NCBI GenBank assembly: GCA_963756455.1
Contig: CAVWNC010000004.1
Span: 2,914,001 to 2,978,000, forward strand
Reading direction: 5' to 3'
DNA length: 64,000 nt
From: DASQPA01 sp963756455
GTDB taxonomy: Bacteria; Acidobacteriota; Thermoanaerobaculia; Multivoradales; UBA5704
Shown here: positions 52,824-61,263 of the stretch, in pieces
How positions within the stretch are numbered: position 1 is the stretch's first letter
How the letters are laid out: each line of letters opens with the position of its first letter
Made by a program: the position numbers and the translations under genes
Notes under the pieces: generated by a model
The model's database searches: none
Told to the model about the DNA's origin: nothing
What the model saw: the letters and a program-made list of their open reading frames with translations, nothing else

Positions 52824-55259
52824 CTATTCGTGACGGAGCGCGATGATGGGATCGACCCGGGTGGCCCGTCGGGCCGGGAGATAGCTCGCGAGGAGGCCCA
52901 GGAGGGCGAGCAGGAACGCGACCCCGCCGAAAGTCGTCACGTCCAGGGCACCGACGCCGAACAGCAGGCCCGCCTTCGCCATCAGTTGGGTCAGCCAGGC
53001 GGCGAGGACGAGGCCGATCAGGACTCCCGTCCCGGTGAGCCAGAGGCCCTGGCCGACGATCATCTGCAGCACCTCCTCCTCGCGGGCGCCGAGCGACATG
53101 CGGATGCCGATCTCGTTGGTGCGCTGGGTGACCGAGTAGGCCATGACGCCGTAGACGCCGACGACGGCGAGGAAGAGGGCGACGGCGGCGAAGATCCCGA
53201 AGAGGATGGTGTTGAAGCGCGGTTGCGCCACCGAAGTCGCGACCACCTCGTCCATGGTGCTCAAGTCGGCGATCGGCTGGTTTCTATCCATCGATCCCAC
53301 CGCCTCGCGCACCCCGCCGGCGAGCGCCTTGGGGTCGCCCGCCGAGCGCAGGACGAGCGTCATCATGTTGGACGGCAGCTGCGACAGGGGTAGATAGAGG
53401 TGGCCGCGCGCCTGGGCGTCCAACGCCTGGTCCTTGATGTCGTGGACGACGCCCACGACCTCGCGCCAGGCGTCGGAGGTATTGCCGATGTCGCTGACCC
53501 GCAGGCGCTTGCCGAGCGCTTCCTCGCCCGGCCAGAGGCGATCGGCGAGGTTCTTCTCGACGATGACGACCGGTGCCGACTGGGCGTTGTCGATCGGGCC
53601 GAAAACACGCCCCTTGAGGAGCGGGATACCCATGACCGAGAAGTAGTCGGGGGTGTCGATGCGGAGGGCGACCGGAGGGTGGGGATCGCCGGTCTCGACC
53701 ACCCGCTTTTCGAGCGTGATCTCGGCGCTCTGCGCCCAGCCGCTCAAAGGGAGGATCGAGACTCCGCCGGCCCCGCGCACCCCCGGCAGGGCGGCGAGCC
53801 GGGGTAGCAGGCTGTCGAAGAACTGCTCCTGCTGCACCGGCTTCGGATACTTGTTCGCCGGGAGGGAGATCTGCAGGGTGAGGAGACCCTCGGAATGGAA
53901 GCCGGGATCGACGTGCGAAAGGGCGAGGAAGCTCCGGATCATGAGTCCGGCGCCGATCAGGACGACGATCGCGGCGGCGACCTCGACGATGACCAAAGCG
54001 CTCCGCAGCCGGTGGCGCCCGGTGCCCACGGACGAGGTCTTGCCTCCAGACTTGATGAGCTCGTGGAGACGACCGCTCGAGGTGCGGAAGGCGGGGATGA
54101 GGCCGAAGACGACGCCGACGAGGATCGTCACCACCCCGGTGAAGACGAGAGCCCGCCAGTCGACGCCGATCTCGTGCAGGCGCGGGACCCGCTCCGGGTT
54201 GAGCGCCACCAGGGCCTTCATGGCCCACCAGGCGAGGAGGAGCCCGAGGCCGCCGCCCCAGACCGCGAGGAGCAGCCCCTCGGCGAGGAACTGCCGCAGG
54301 AGCGCACCGCGGCTGGCCCCCAGGGCGGTGAGGATGGCGACCTCCTTCTCCCGCGACGTGGCGCGGGCCAGAAGGAGGTTGGCGACGTTCAGGCAGGCGA
54401 TGAGCAGCACGAAGGCGACCGCCCCGGCGAGGACTAGAAGGGCAGGACGGATCCGGCCCACCATCTCCTCCTGGATGGGCCGGATGAAAGCGCCCCAGCC
54501 GCTCTTCGCAGGGTAGTACTCCGGATTGTCCCGCGCCATCTGGCGGGCGACGCTGTCGACGTCGGCCTGCGCCTGCTCGAAGCTCACCCCCGGCTTGATC
54601 CTCGCCGTCAGGGTCAGGCCGCGAGCGTCGCGCGGGTAGGGAAGGTTGTCGAAGGGGATGGCGATCGGCAGGTAGAGATCGGTCCTCGGCTGGCCGTACG
54701 CGAAGTCCTCCGGCGTCACCCCCACGACGACGTAGGGCGAGCCGTCGAGAGTCAGCTTGCGGCCGAGCACCTTCCGGTCGCCGCCGAAACGGCGCTGCCA
54801 GAGACCATAGGAGAGGATGACGACGTGCTCGTTGCCATGCTTGTCCTCCTCGGGGAGGAAGGTGCGGCCGAGCACCGGCTGCACCCCCAGCATCGGCATG
54901 AGGGTCGCCGAGACGCGGAGCCCCAAAAGCTGCAGGGGCTCGCCATCGCCGGTCAGGTTCACCACCTTGGTGATGAGGGCAGAGACGTCCTCGAAGACGC
55001 GGTTCTGCTCGCGCCAGTCGCGCATCTCATAGCCGGAGGCCGCGACCTTGTCGAGACCGCGCCGCTGAGTGAACTGCTCCCAGAGGACCACCAGCCGCTC
55101 GGGTTCCCGGAAGGGCAGCGAGCGCAGGAGGATCGAGTTGACGAGGCTGAACACCGCGCTGTTGGCCCCGATGCCCAGGGCCAGGCAGAGCACGGCGACG
55201 GAGGTGAAACCGGGGGTCTTCAGCAGCCGGCGAGCGGCAAGGCGAAAATCTTGGAGCAC
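52824..55259 (-). CDS. ADOP-type ABC transporter permease (MacB/FtsX-like)
   Basis: This 811-residue second ADOP opens VLQDFRLAARRLLKTPGF, then TSVAVLCLALGIGANSAVFS. Two MacB-core domains alternate with FtsX-type helix bundles (about 285-430 and 690-800), and it ends PARRATRVDPIIALRHE. GTG 55259, preceded by GAGAGG, gives a product of the same length as the first ADOP. An ATG further upstream would add an unrelated 47-residue segment. No ATPase gene adjoins. It precedes the hydrazine operon on the same strand, but the 264-bp gap with a palindrome argues for separate control. A role in exporting the product is possible but unsupported. Confidence 0.88.
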   Translation of the reverse strand: MLQDFRLAARRLLKTPGFTSVAVLCLALGIGANSAVFSLVNSILLRSLPFREPERLVVLWEQFTQRRGLDKVAASGYEMRDWREQNRVFEDVSALITKVVNLTGDGEPLQLLGLRVSATLMPMLGVQPVLGRTFLPEEDKHGNEHVVILSYGLWQRRFGGDRKVLGRKLTLDGSPYVVVGVTPEDFAYGQPRTDLYLPIAIPFDNLPYPRDARGLTLTARIKPGVSFEQAQADVDSVARQMARDNPEYYPAKSGWGAFIRPIQEEMVGRIRPALLVLAGAVAFVLLIACLNVANLLLARATSREKEVAILTALGASRGALLRQFLAEGLLLAVWGGGLGLLLAWWAMKALVALNPERVPRLHEIGVDWRALVFTGVVTILVGVVFGLIPAFRTSSGRLHELIKSGGKTSSVGTGRHRLRSALVIVEVAAAIVVLIGAGLMIRSFLALSHVDPGFHSEGLLTLQISLPANKYPKPVQQEQFFDSLLPRLAALPGVRGAGGVSILPLSGWAQSAEITLEKRVVETGDPHPPVALRIDTPDYFSVMGIPLLKGRVFGPIDNAQSAPVVIVEKNLADRLWPGEEALGKRLRVSDIGNTSDAWREVVGVVHDIKDQALDAQARGHLYLPLSQLPSNMMTLVLRSAGDPKALAGGVREAVGSMDRNQPIADLSTMDEVVATSVAQPRFNTILFGIFAAVALFLAVVGVYGVMAYSVTQRTNEIGIRMSLGAREEEVLQMIVGQGLWLTGTGVLIGLVLAAWLTQLMAKAGLLFGVGALDVTTFGGVAFLLALLGLLASYLPARRATRVDPIIALRHE

Positions 55260-55424
55260 ACGTATCCTCTCATCAGTCCCACAACCTTGTAGTGCACCAT
55301 GCCGGTCGGTCCGGGACGGCGAACGGCGGACGGAGAAAAACGGGGGGTTGGCTCCTGGAGTATGATGAAGCCGATCCGGGCCGCTGCCCGGGAAGCCCAA
55401 CTCTATCCCATTGGAGGAAGCCCC

Positions 55425-55766
55425 ATGAAGAGGCTGTCTGTGTGGGTCACCGTCCTGGCCATCGTCCTTGCCCTCCTGCCCCTGGCGAGCCTGTGGGCTG
55501 CCGACGGCGCCTGGACCGGCTGGATCACCGACGACTCCTGCGGCGCCAAGGGCGCCAAGGCTTCACATGCCGCCTGCACCGAGAAGTGCCTGAAAGCAGG
55601 AGGCAAGCTCGTTTTCTACAACAACGCCGACCAGAAGATCTACAAGCTCGACAACCAGGACGTGGCCAAGATGCATATCGGCCACGAGGTGACGGTCAAG
55701 GGCGCGGTCGAAGGCGACTCGATCACGGTCGCCACGATCGAAGCCACCGCCGCGCCGGCTCCGTAA
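55425..55766 (+). CDS. small exported protein with paired cysteines
   Basis: This 113-residue protein has a clear signal peptide (MKRLSVWVTVLAIVLALLPL, cut near LWAADG). A short beta-rich domain follows: WTGWITDDSCGAKGAKASHA, then ACTEKCLKAGGKLVFYN. Proteins of this pattern are frequent in Acidobacteriota and have no known function to me. The cysteines may form a disulfide or bind a metal. TTGGAGG precedes the ATG and a strong terminator follows, so it is a single-gene unit divergent from the ADOP gene. Confidence 0.75.
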   Translation: MKRLSVWVTVLAIVLALLPLASLWAADGAWTGWITDDSCGAKGAKASHAACTEKCLKAGGKLVFYNNADQKIYKLDNQDVAKMHIGHEVTVKGAVEGDSITVATIEATAAPAP

Positions 55767-55800
55767 GCCGCGGGAACCCGGGTCTCTTCCTGGAAGCGGA

Positions 55801-55837
55801 GCGTGGGGCCGGAGGCCGGCCCCACGCTCTTTTTTTG
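55801..55837 (+). terminator. intrinsic terminator
   Basis: A perfect 12-bp stem (GCGTGGGGCCGG, loop AGG, CCGGCCCCACGC) is followed by TCTTTTTTT on the plus strand, 34 bp after the stop of the small exported protein gene. It ends 20 bp before the convergent M28 peptidase stop. Confidence 0.9.
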
Positions 55838-55856
55838 CCCCGCCCGACCGCAGCCG

Positions 55857-58163
55857 CTAGATCCGTACCCGGTGGGAGACCAGCGTCGAGTCGCCCTCCT
55901 GACCCGGGCCGGCCTCGGCCGGCCGCGACGCCAGGAGCCCCGCGCCCGGCGCCGGCAGGCCCGGAGTGCGGTCGATGACCGTCCATTCCTCATGGCTCGC
56001 GGCGCCGAGCACGACCGAGATCTCCACCCCTTGTGGCGGCGGGGCGGCGATGCTCACGACTTGGAACTCGCCGGGCGCCCGGCGCGCCGCTTTCGCCGAT
56101 GGCGGCGGGATCTCCTCGCCGTTCACCAGGATCGACTCAGGTCTCGCCGTCAGCGGAATGAGGAGCTGCACCGCGGCCGCCTCCCGTCGCGAGGTCAGCC
56201 GGAGGTGGAGGTGCCGCTTCCCGCCCTCGTTCGTCTCCCCCAGAACGGCGAGCTCCGGCGCCGCGAGCGCCATCGCTGGAGCGGGGGCGCTGTACGACAT
56301 CTGGCCGGACCACGGGAAGGCCGGCGCCGGACGCTTGGTGAAGTCGGCGGCCTTGCGCATCGGCGGCGGCAGGGGCCCTTGCGTCTGGACGAGGAAACGA
56401 CCCTGGCCGCTGTCGCCATCGAGGTGGTAGGCCAGGTTGAGCCAGCGCGGTGAATCGGCCGAATAGACGGGAGAGGCGAGGATCCCCACCGCCATCACCA
56501 GCATCAGCACGCCGGCGCCGACCGGCAGCCCCCAGCGCCACCCCGCTCCGGCGAGGGCGATGAGCGGGAAGAGGCTGGTGAGGAGGACGGAGAGCAGGGC
56601 GGCGATCAGCAGCAGGCCGGGGAAGGTGCCCAATCCATTGTAGAGGAGGATGAGGATGGGGAACCAGACGAGGCCCCCGACCACCGCCGGCACCACCCCG
56701 GCGAGGGCGGCCGCCGCGCCGCCCCGCGGCAGGACGAGGCCGCAGATGCCGGCGGCGAGGGCGGGGACGAGAAAGAGGTAGGACACTCCGGGCAAGGTCA
56801 TCGCGGTCGCCAGGCCGGCGATCGCCCACAGCAGCCAGATCCCCGTCCACAGCCCGAAGAAGCGGAATCGGCGCAGCCAGTTCCCGAGGCTCGCGGCGAG
56901 GGTCAGGCCCAGGAGCCAGAAGGTGGCGACCCCGGGGAGGGCGCGGGCCGGCCAGGGGACCCGGAGGCCCGGTCCGAGGAGCCTGAAGAGCTGGCTCAGG
57001 AGGAAGGCGACGAGGATCGCGGCGAGGAGGACCATCGGCACGACGAGGAGACCGACGAGGAAGCCGGAGGGCCGGAGCTGCCGGCCGGCGAAGAGCCGGA
57101 TCGCCGCGACGGCGACGAGGAGGATGGCGATCCCCCCGAGGAGGAGGCCGCGGGAGGCCGGCCACCAGACGATCGAGGTCCCGAGGAGGTCGAAGAAGAC
57201 GGCCCGCCCGGGACGGTGGACGGAGAGATCGGCCTGGGACAGGGCGCGGGCGGTCGCCAGGGCGTTCTCGCCATGGTGCTGGAGGCTCGCGAGCGAGGCA
57301 TGGGCGAGGTCGTCCTTCGGCGTGTGGTAGCGCGCCGCGCCGCCGACGTAGGCGAAGTTGTAACCCATGATGCCGTGCCGCTTGAAGATCGTAAAGTCGG
57401 TGTCGTTGGGCAGGAACTCGTAGAGGGTGGTGAAGATCGAGCTGGTCACCGGATGCGGCAGGTGGAGGAGAGGGAGGAGCCAGGCGTTGTCGGGCCCGGT
57501 CTCGAACATCAGGCTGGCTCCGCTCGTGCCGCGCGCCTCCAGGTTGATGGCGGCCTTGATCCGCCCCGCCTCGGGGCCGTTCTCGAACGCCTTGGCCCCC
57601 AGGAGCCCGCCCTCCTCCCCCTCGTCGAGGAGGAAGATCAGCGAGTTTCTCGGCTGCGGCTCCGTCTTGAGCATGCGCGCCACCTCGAGGAGCGAGGCGA
57701 TGCCGGCGAGGTCGTCGGAGACCCCGGGCCCGGCCGCCACCGAGTCGTAATGGGCGGCGAGCACGACGGCGTTCGCGGGCTCGCGGCCGGCGAGCTCGGC
57801 GACGACGTTCTGGACCGGTGCGCAGTTGCCGAAGCTGGCGCAGGAGAAGCCGGCCTCGACGTGCGGCTCGTAGCCGGCCCGGCGCAGGATGGCGATCACC
57901 CGCTCGCGGGTGGCGGCGTCGGCGGCGCTCCCCACCGGGTGGGGCCGGCCGTCGCCGGCGAGCTCGGCGAGGATCGCCCGCGAGCGGCCGGCGGCAAACT
58001 CGGACGCCGGGGCCGTCGCCGGCTTGGGCGCCGACGGCGCCTGGCGGACGTAGACCGCGATCAGGACGAGGACCAACAGGAGCAGGGCGACGGGCAGCCC
58101 CCAGCTCGCCGCCTGTCGGGCGGGAGCTTGGGGAGTCACGGACGGGGCCGGCGTTTCAGACAT
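55857..58163 (-). CDS. membrane M28 family metallopeptidase
   Basis: This 768-residue protein starts at ATG 58163 behind AAGAGAGGA. One N-terminal helix (about 22-40) leads to an extracytoplasmic M28 domain with two-zinc ligands: His and Asp in AAHYDSVAAGPGVSDDLAG, Glu pair in DEGEEGGLLG, and His in RYHTPKDD. Eight or nine further helices (about 340-600) and a soluble C-terminal domain follow. The arrangement resembles the ER metallopeptidase-1 type of M28 proteins, which cleave N-terminal residues. The substrate is unknown. Confidence 0.88.
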   Translation of the reverse strand: MSETPAPSVTPQAPARQAASWGLPVALLLLVLVLIAVYVRQAPSAPKPATAPASEFAAGRSRAILAELAGDGRPHPVGSAADAATRERVIAILRRAGYEPHVEAGFSCASFGNCAPVQNVVAELAGREPANAVVLAAHYDSVAAGPGVSDDLAGIASLLEVARMLKTEPQPRNSLIFLLDEGEEGGLLGAKAFENGPEAGRIKAAINLEARGTSGASLMFETGPDNAWLLPLLHLPHPVTSSIFTTLYEFLPNDTDFTIFKRHGIMGYNFAYVGGAARYHTPKDDLAHASLASLQHHGENALATARALSQADLSVHRPGRAVFFDLLGTSIVWWPASRGLLLGGIAILLVAVAAIRLFAGRQLRPSGFLVGLLVVPMVLLAAILVAFLLSQLFRLLGPGLRVPWPARALPGVATFWLLGLTLAASLGNWLRRFRFFGLWTGIWLLWAIAGLATAMTLPGVSYLFLVPALAAGICGLVLPRGGAAAALAGVVPAVVGGLVWFPILILLYNGLGTFPGLLLIAALLSVLLTSLFPLIALAGAGWRWGLPVGAGVLMLVMAVGILASPVYSADSPRWLNLAYHLDGDSGQGRFLVQTQGPLPPPMRKAADFTKRPAPAFPWSGQMSYSAPAPAMALAAPELAVLGETNEGGKRHLHLRLTSRREAAAVQLLIPLTARPESILVNGEEIPPPSAKAARRAPGEFQVVSIAAPPPQGVEISVVLGAASHEEWTVIDRTPGLPAPGAGLLASRPAEAGPGQEGDSTLVSHRVRI

Positions 58164-58320
58164 GGCGTCCTCTCTTGGCGGCCGGACCGTTCCAGGGCCG
58201 CACACTCTCCTCCAGAGTGCCGCCGTGGGCGGCGCCCGCGACAGAAAAGCTCTCGCGGGGCATTCGGGCGCGGATTGTAGCAGGGTCCCCCGTGGAGGTC
58301 AGGGAACTTCCCCCGCCGCT

Positions 58321-58986
58321 CTACATCTCGTCGAGGAGCTGCTTTCTCTTGGTCTCGAATTCAGCCGGGCTGATGAGGCCGTCGTCCAGGAGGGATTTCA
58401 GCTGGCGGAGCCGTTCGGCGCCCGAGGGAGGAGCCGCGGCGGGAGCGACGGCGCTCGCGGCCGGAGCGACGCCGGCGACATTCGCGACCCCGGGACGCGA
58501 GAGGCCGGCGCGGTAGGCCTCGGCGGCGGCGGAGATCGCGCGCTTGAAGCCCAGAGGGTCGGCGATCCGCTCGAACACCGAGGGCTCCGCCATGTTGGCG
58601 GTGTCGATCCGCAGATCGCCGTACCCGAGGAGCCTTCCCCCCAAGGTCTGGGAGTACTCGATGTTGTTGATCTTCTCCAGGTAGGAGTCGATCGACTTCT
58701 TGCCGAGGAGCCCTTCCTGCTGGATGAGCCGGTGGTTGGTGAGGATGAATTCACGGGAGGCGAGGCGGAGGAAGCGCATCCCGGCGACGGCGAGGAGGAA
58801 GAGCACGGGGATGCCGGCGACGATCGCGATCAGGGCGCCGTTCCCGCGTATCACCCAGCGCCAGACGATGAACCCGGCGACCGCCACGAGGACGGCTCCG
58901 GCGAGCGGCGGGATCAGCGGGAAACGGCTGGGATGGGCGCGGTAGAGGATCTCTTCGCCGGGCTGCAGGTGCTGATCGACCGCCAT
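58321..58986 (-). CDS. bacterial PH domain/SHOCT membrane protein
   Basis: This 221-residue protein starts at ATG 58986 behind AGGAGGT. It has two N-terminal helices (PLAGAVLVAVAGFIVW and ALIAIVAGIPVLFLLAVAG) and a PH-like domain of the YdbS/bPH2 type (SREFILTNHRLIQQEGLLGK, with GYGDLRI). An Ala/Pro linker leads to a C-terminal SHOCT helix (ERLRQLKSLLDDGLISPAEF). The SHOCT segment usually mediates oligomerisation. Function not known. Confidence 0.85.
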   Translation of the reverse strand: MAVDQHLQPGEEILYRAHPSRFPLIPPLAGAVLVAVAGFIVWRWVIRGNGALIAIVAGIPVLFLLAVAGMRFLRLASREFILTNHRLIQQEGLLGKKSIDSYLEKINNIEYSQTLGGRLLGYGDLRIDTANMAEPSVFERIADPLGFKRAISAAAEAYRAGLSRPGVANVAGVAPAASAVAPAAAPPSGAERLRQLKSLLDDGLISPAEFETKRKQLLDEM

Positions 58987-59030
58987 CGCTACCTCCTCCT
59001 GCTCTGCCGACACGATAGACCAAAACATAA

Positions 59031-59054
59031 GCGCCCGGCACAAAGGCCGGGCGC
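59031..59054 (-). terminator. hairpin, possible terminator
   Basis: GCGCCCGGC and GCCGGGCGC (loop ACAAAG) form a perfect 9-bp stem, followed on the minus strand by TTATGTTTTG. It could end transcription from the STAS-like gene, though that stop is about 190 bp away. The rest of 58987-59241 holds nothing recognisable. Confidence 0.45.
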
Positions 59055-59241
59055 CACCTCCAGAAGACAGATACAAAAGCGGGGCGCAAAGCCCCTCCCC
59101 TCCCCCCTCCTCGCGGAGCTTCCCGGGCGACCGCACGATCTCCTCACTACTTGGCAGGGCCGTGCAACCGCTCGCGTCGGGACGTACGGATGATGCCTGT
59201 TTCTCTCCCCGGTTTCAAGTCCCCCGACTTCGAAACCCGGG

Positions 59242-59637
59242 TTAGTGGACCCGCAGGTCGACCGCGTCGGCCAGCCAGCCGACCGCGGCCTTCTCCCATT
59301 CGGGCTCGGCCGAGGCGTCGATATAGCGGATCCATGGCGCGATCCCGGTCTGCTTGGCGAGGCGCCGGGCCTGGAGGGTCGCGATGGCGCTGTTCAAGAC
59401 CACCGCGTTCCTTTCGAGGCCCGCGTCCTTGCAGAAGGCGAGCGCCGACTGGATGAGATCCTGCGCCTCGGCGGGAAAGGCGCGGGAGTGGCGCATGTCC
59501 AGGAGCACCGCGAAGCCGCCGTTTTTCGGCCGCACGGTGCGCTTCATCTTGGCGAGCAGCTCGCCCGCCTCGTCGCGCTGCAAGAAACCCTCGAACGTCA
59601 ACCGGTACCCGTAGCTCGTCTCCTCGATCCTGTGCAT
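59242..59637 (-). CDS. STAS/SpoIIAA-like protein
   Basis: This 131-residue soluble protein has the alternating beta/alpha pattern of SpoIIAA-like STAS proteins: YGYRLTFEGFLQRDEAGELL, FAVLLDMRHSRAFPAEAQDL and NAVVLNSAIATLQARRLAKQ. ATG 59637 is preferred because the GGGGGG run lies seven bases upstream and the family fold begins at once. Such proteins act as partner-binding modules. No kinase or phosphatase gene adjoins. Confidence 0.6.
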   Translation of the reverse strand: MHRIEETSYGYRLTFEGFLQRDEAGELLAKMKRTVRPKNGGFAVLLDMRHSRAFPAEAQDLIQSALAFCKDAGLERNAVVLNSAIATLQARRLAKQTGIAPWIRYIDASAEPEWEKAAVGWLADAVDLRVH

Positions 59638-59704
59638 CTCAAATCCCCCCCAAAGAAAAAAAGAAAACATCATCCGGCGCCCACCCCGCCGGATGCGCTC
59701 TTTC

Positions 59705-60985
59705 CTAGAGGTGGAACGAGAGCGTCAAGACGGCAGAGTTGACTTCCTGCGTGTTCGTTACTTGAGTGCCGGGAACCGGGCCGGAGGGGGACAGGAACGG
59801 ACCACTCCCCGTGTTCTTGAAAACGCGGTAGAGCGCGAGGTTGGCGTCCAGGTTGCTGTAGATCTTCAAGCCCAGCCCCAGGCAGGCGTGGTTCTGGAAG
59901 ATGGCCGGCGCGATGATGCTGTTGAAGGAGAGCTTGTCCGGGATCGGGTTGTCGGAGTGGTTGTAGCCTGCGCGGAGGGTGAGGCCCGGCGTCGCCTTGT
60001 ACTCGACCCCGGCGGCGATCACCTTGATGTTCTGCCAGCCGAGATTGCCGGCTCCGGTGCCGAAGCCGCCGGCGTCCGCGTAGTTCACCCACTTGCCGTC
60101 GAGCGCGAAGGAGAGACCCGTCATGGGCTTGAAGCCGATGCCGAGGACGGCGATGGCCGGGGTGTCGATCTCGAACTTGATCTCCCGCGCCGTACCGTAG
60201 TCGGGCAGGTTGGGATTGGCGTGGACGGAGTTCCAGTCGAAGCTCTGGAACTTGGTCTTCGAGGTGTAGGAGCCGCCGAGGTTGAAGGCGGGGGTGATCT
60301 CCCACAGAGCGCCGACCGTGGCGCCGAAGCCGAAGCGGCTGTCGCTCTGGACGCCCGGCAGGAAGCAGACCGGGCCATTGGGCGACGGCGAGCAGTCGGG
60401 AGCGGCGAAGCCCGCGGGGGTCACCTCCAGAGTGGCCCGCTCGGCGTTGAGCGAGAGGCCGAGCGAGAAGTTGGGGGCCAGCTGAAACGCCGCGGTCAGC
60501 GGGATCTTCAACATCTGGTAGTTGGAGAACACCCGGCCGGCGCCGTACGGCTGCTGGGCGAGGAGAGGATTGTTGGGGTCCTGCCGATAGTCGACCCCGA
60601 AGCCGGCGAGACCGAGGAAGCCCATGCCGAAGGCGACGTTGCTGCCCGGCGCATGGTAGGTCCAGCCGAAGGCGGGGAGGACCGAGAGGGCGCTGCTGTC
60701 CTTGGTCGTGCCCGAGAAGGGGCCGGCCGAGCTCGAGAGGGTGTTGGTCGCCCGCAGGATCTCGGAGCTGAACTCGAACTTGTGGCCGTCGAGCCGGGTC
60801 AAGAGGGCCGGATTGGCGTTCAAGGCACCCAGGGCGTCGTCCGGCAGCGCCGCACCGGCTCCACCCATGGAGCTGTTGACGGCGCCGATGCCGTGCAGCA
60901 GGTGGCCGTCCAACGCCCACGCCGGGGCGGCCAGGAGTGTGGTGAGACCGAGCAACAGCAGAGAACGCTTGAAGAACATGGTCAT
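59705..60985 (-). CDS. FadL/OmpP1-type outer-membrane transporter
   Basis: This 426-residue protein has a signal peptide (KRSLLLLGLTTLLAAPAWA) and the FadL opening IGAVNSSMGGAGAALPDDAL-G-ALNANPA. Later segments (GWTYHAPGSNVAFGMGFLG, LTLRAGYNHSDNPIPDK) and the terminal aromatic-type strand (VLTLSFHL) fit a 14-stranded barrel. The family imports hydrophobic compounds such as fatty acids. AGGGAG is directly before ATG 60985 and six bases before ATG 60979; the second has the better spacing. Confidence 0.85.
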   Translation of the reverse strand: MTMFFKRSLLLLGLTTLLAAPAWALDGHLLHGIGAVNSSMGGAGAALPDDALGALNANPALLTRLDGHKFEFSSEILRATNTLSSSAGPFSGTTKDSSALSVLPAFGWTYHAPGSNVAFGMGFLGLAGFGVDYRQDPNNPLLAQQPYGAGRVFSNYQMLKIPLTAAFQLAPNFSLGLSLNAERATLEVTPAGFAAPDCSPSPNGPVCFLPGVQSDSRFGFGATVGALWEITPAFNLGGSYTSKTKFQSFDWNSVHANPNLPDYGTAREIKFEIDTPAIAVLGIGFKPMTGLSFALDGKWVNYADAGGFGTGAGNLGWQNIKVIAAGVEYKATPGLTLRAGYNHSDNPIPDKLSFNSIIAPAIFQNHACLGLGLKIYSNLDANLALYRVFKNTGSGPFLSPSGPVPGTQVTNTQEVNSAVLTLSFHL

Positions 60986-61263
60986 CTCCCTAGTCCAGGT
61001 AAATGAAAGCTCGCGCGAGCCGCGTCAGGCGGCGCGCAATGTAGACCCTGTGCGTATGGTCAAGTGAACGCGAAACTATATCCGAATTGAGCCGGCGTCA
61101 ATACCGAAGATAGGAGTTCTTGGACCACGACCACCCGGTCTTGCAGCAAGCGCTAGAATCTCCTATCCTACGAGCCACATAGAAGCTTGACAATGCATGG
61201 GGCTTGCAGCCGTTTCGGGTGAGATTTCGCCCTTTGGCTCCGCCGCCCAGCAAGGAGAAAGGT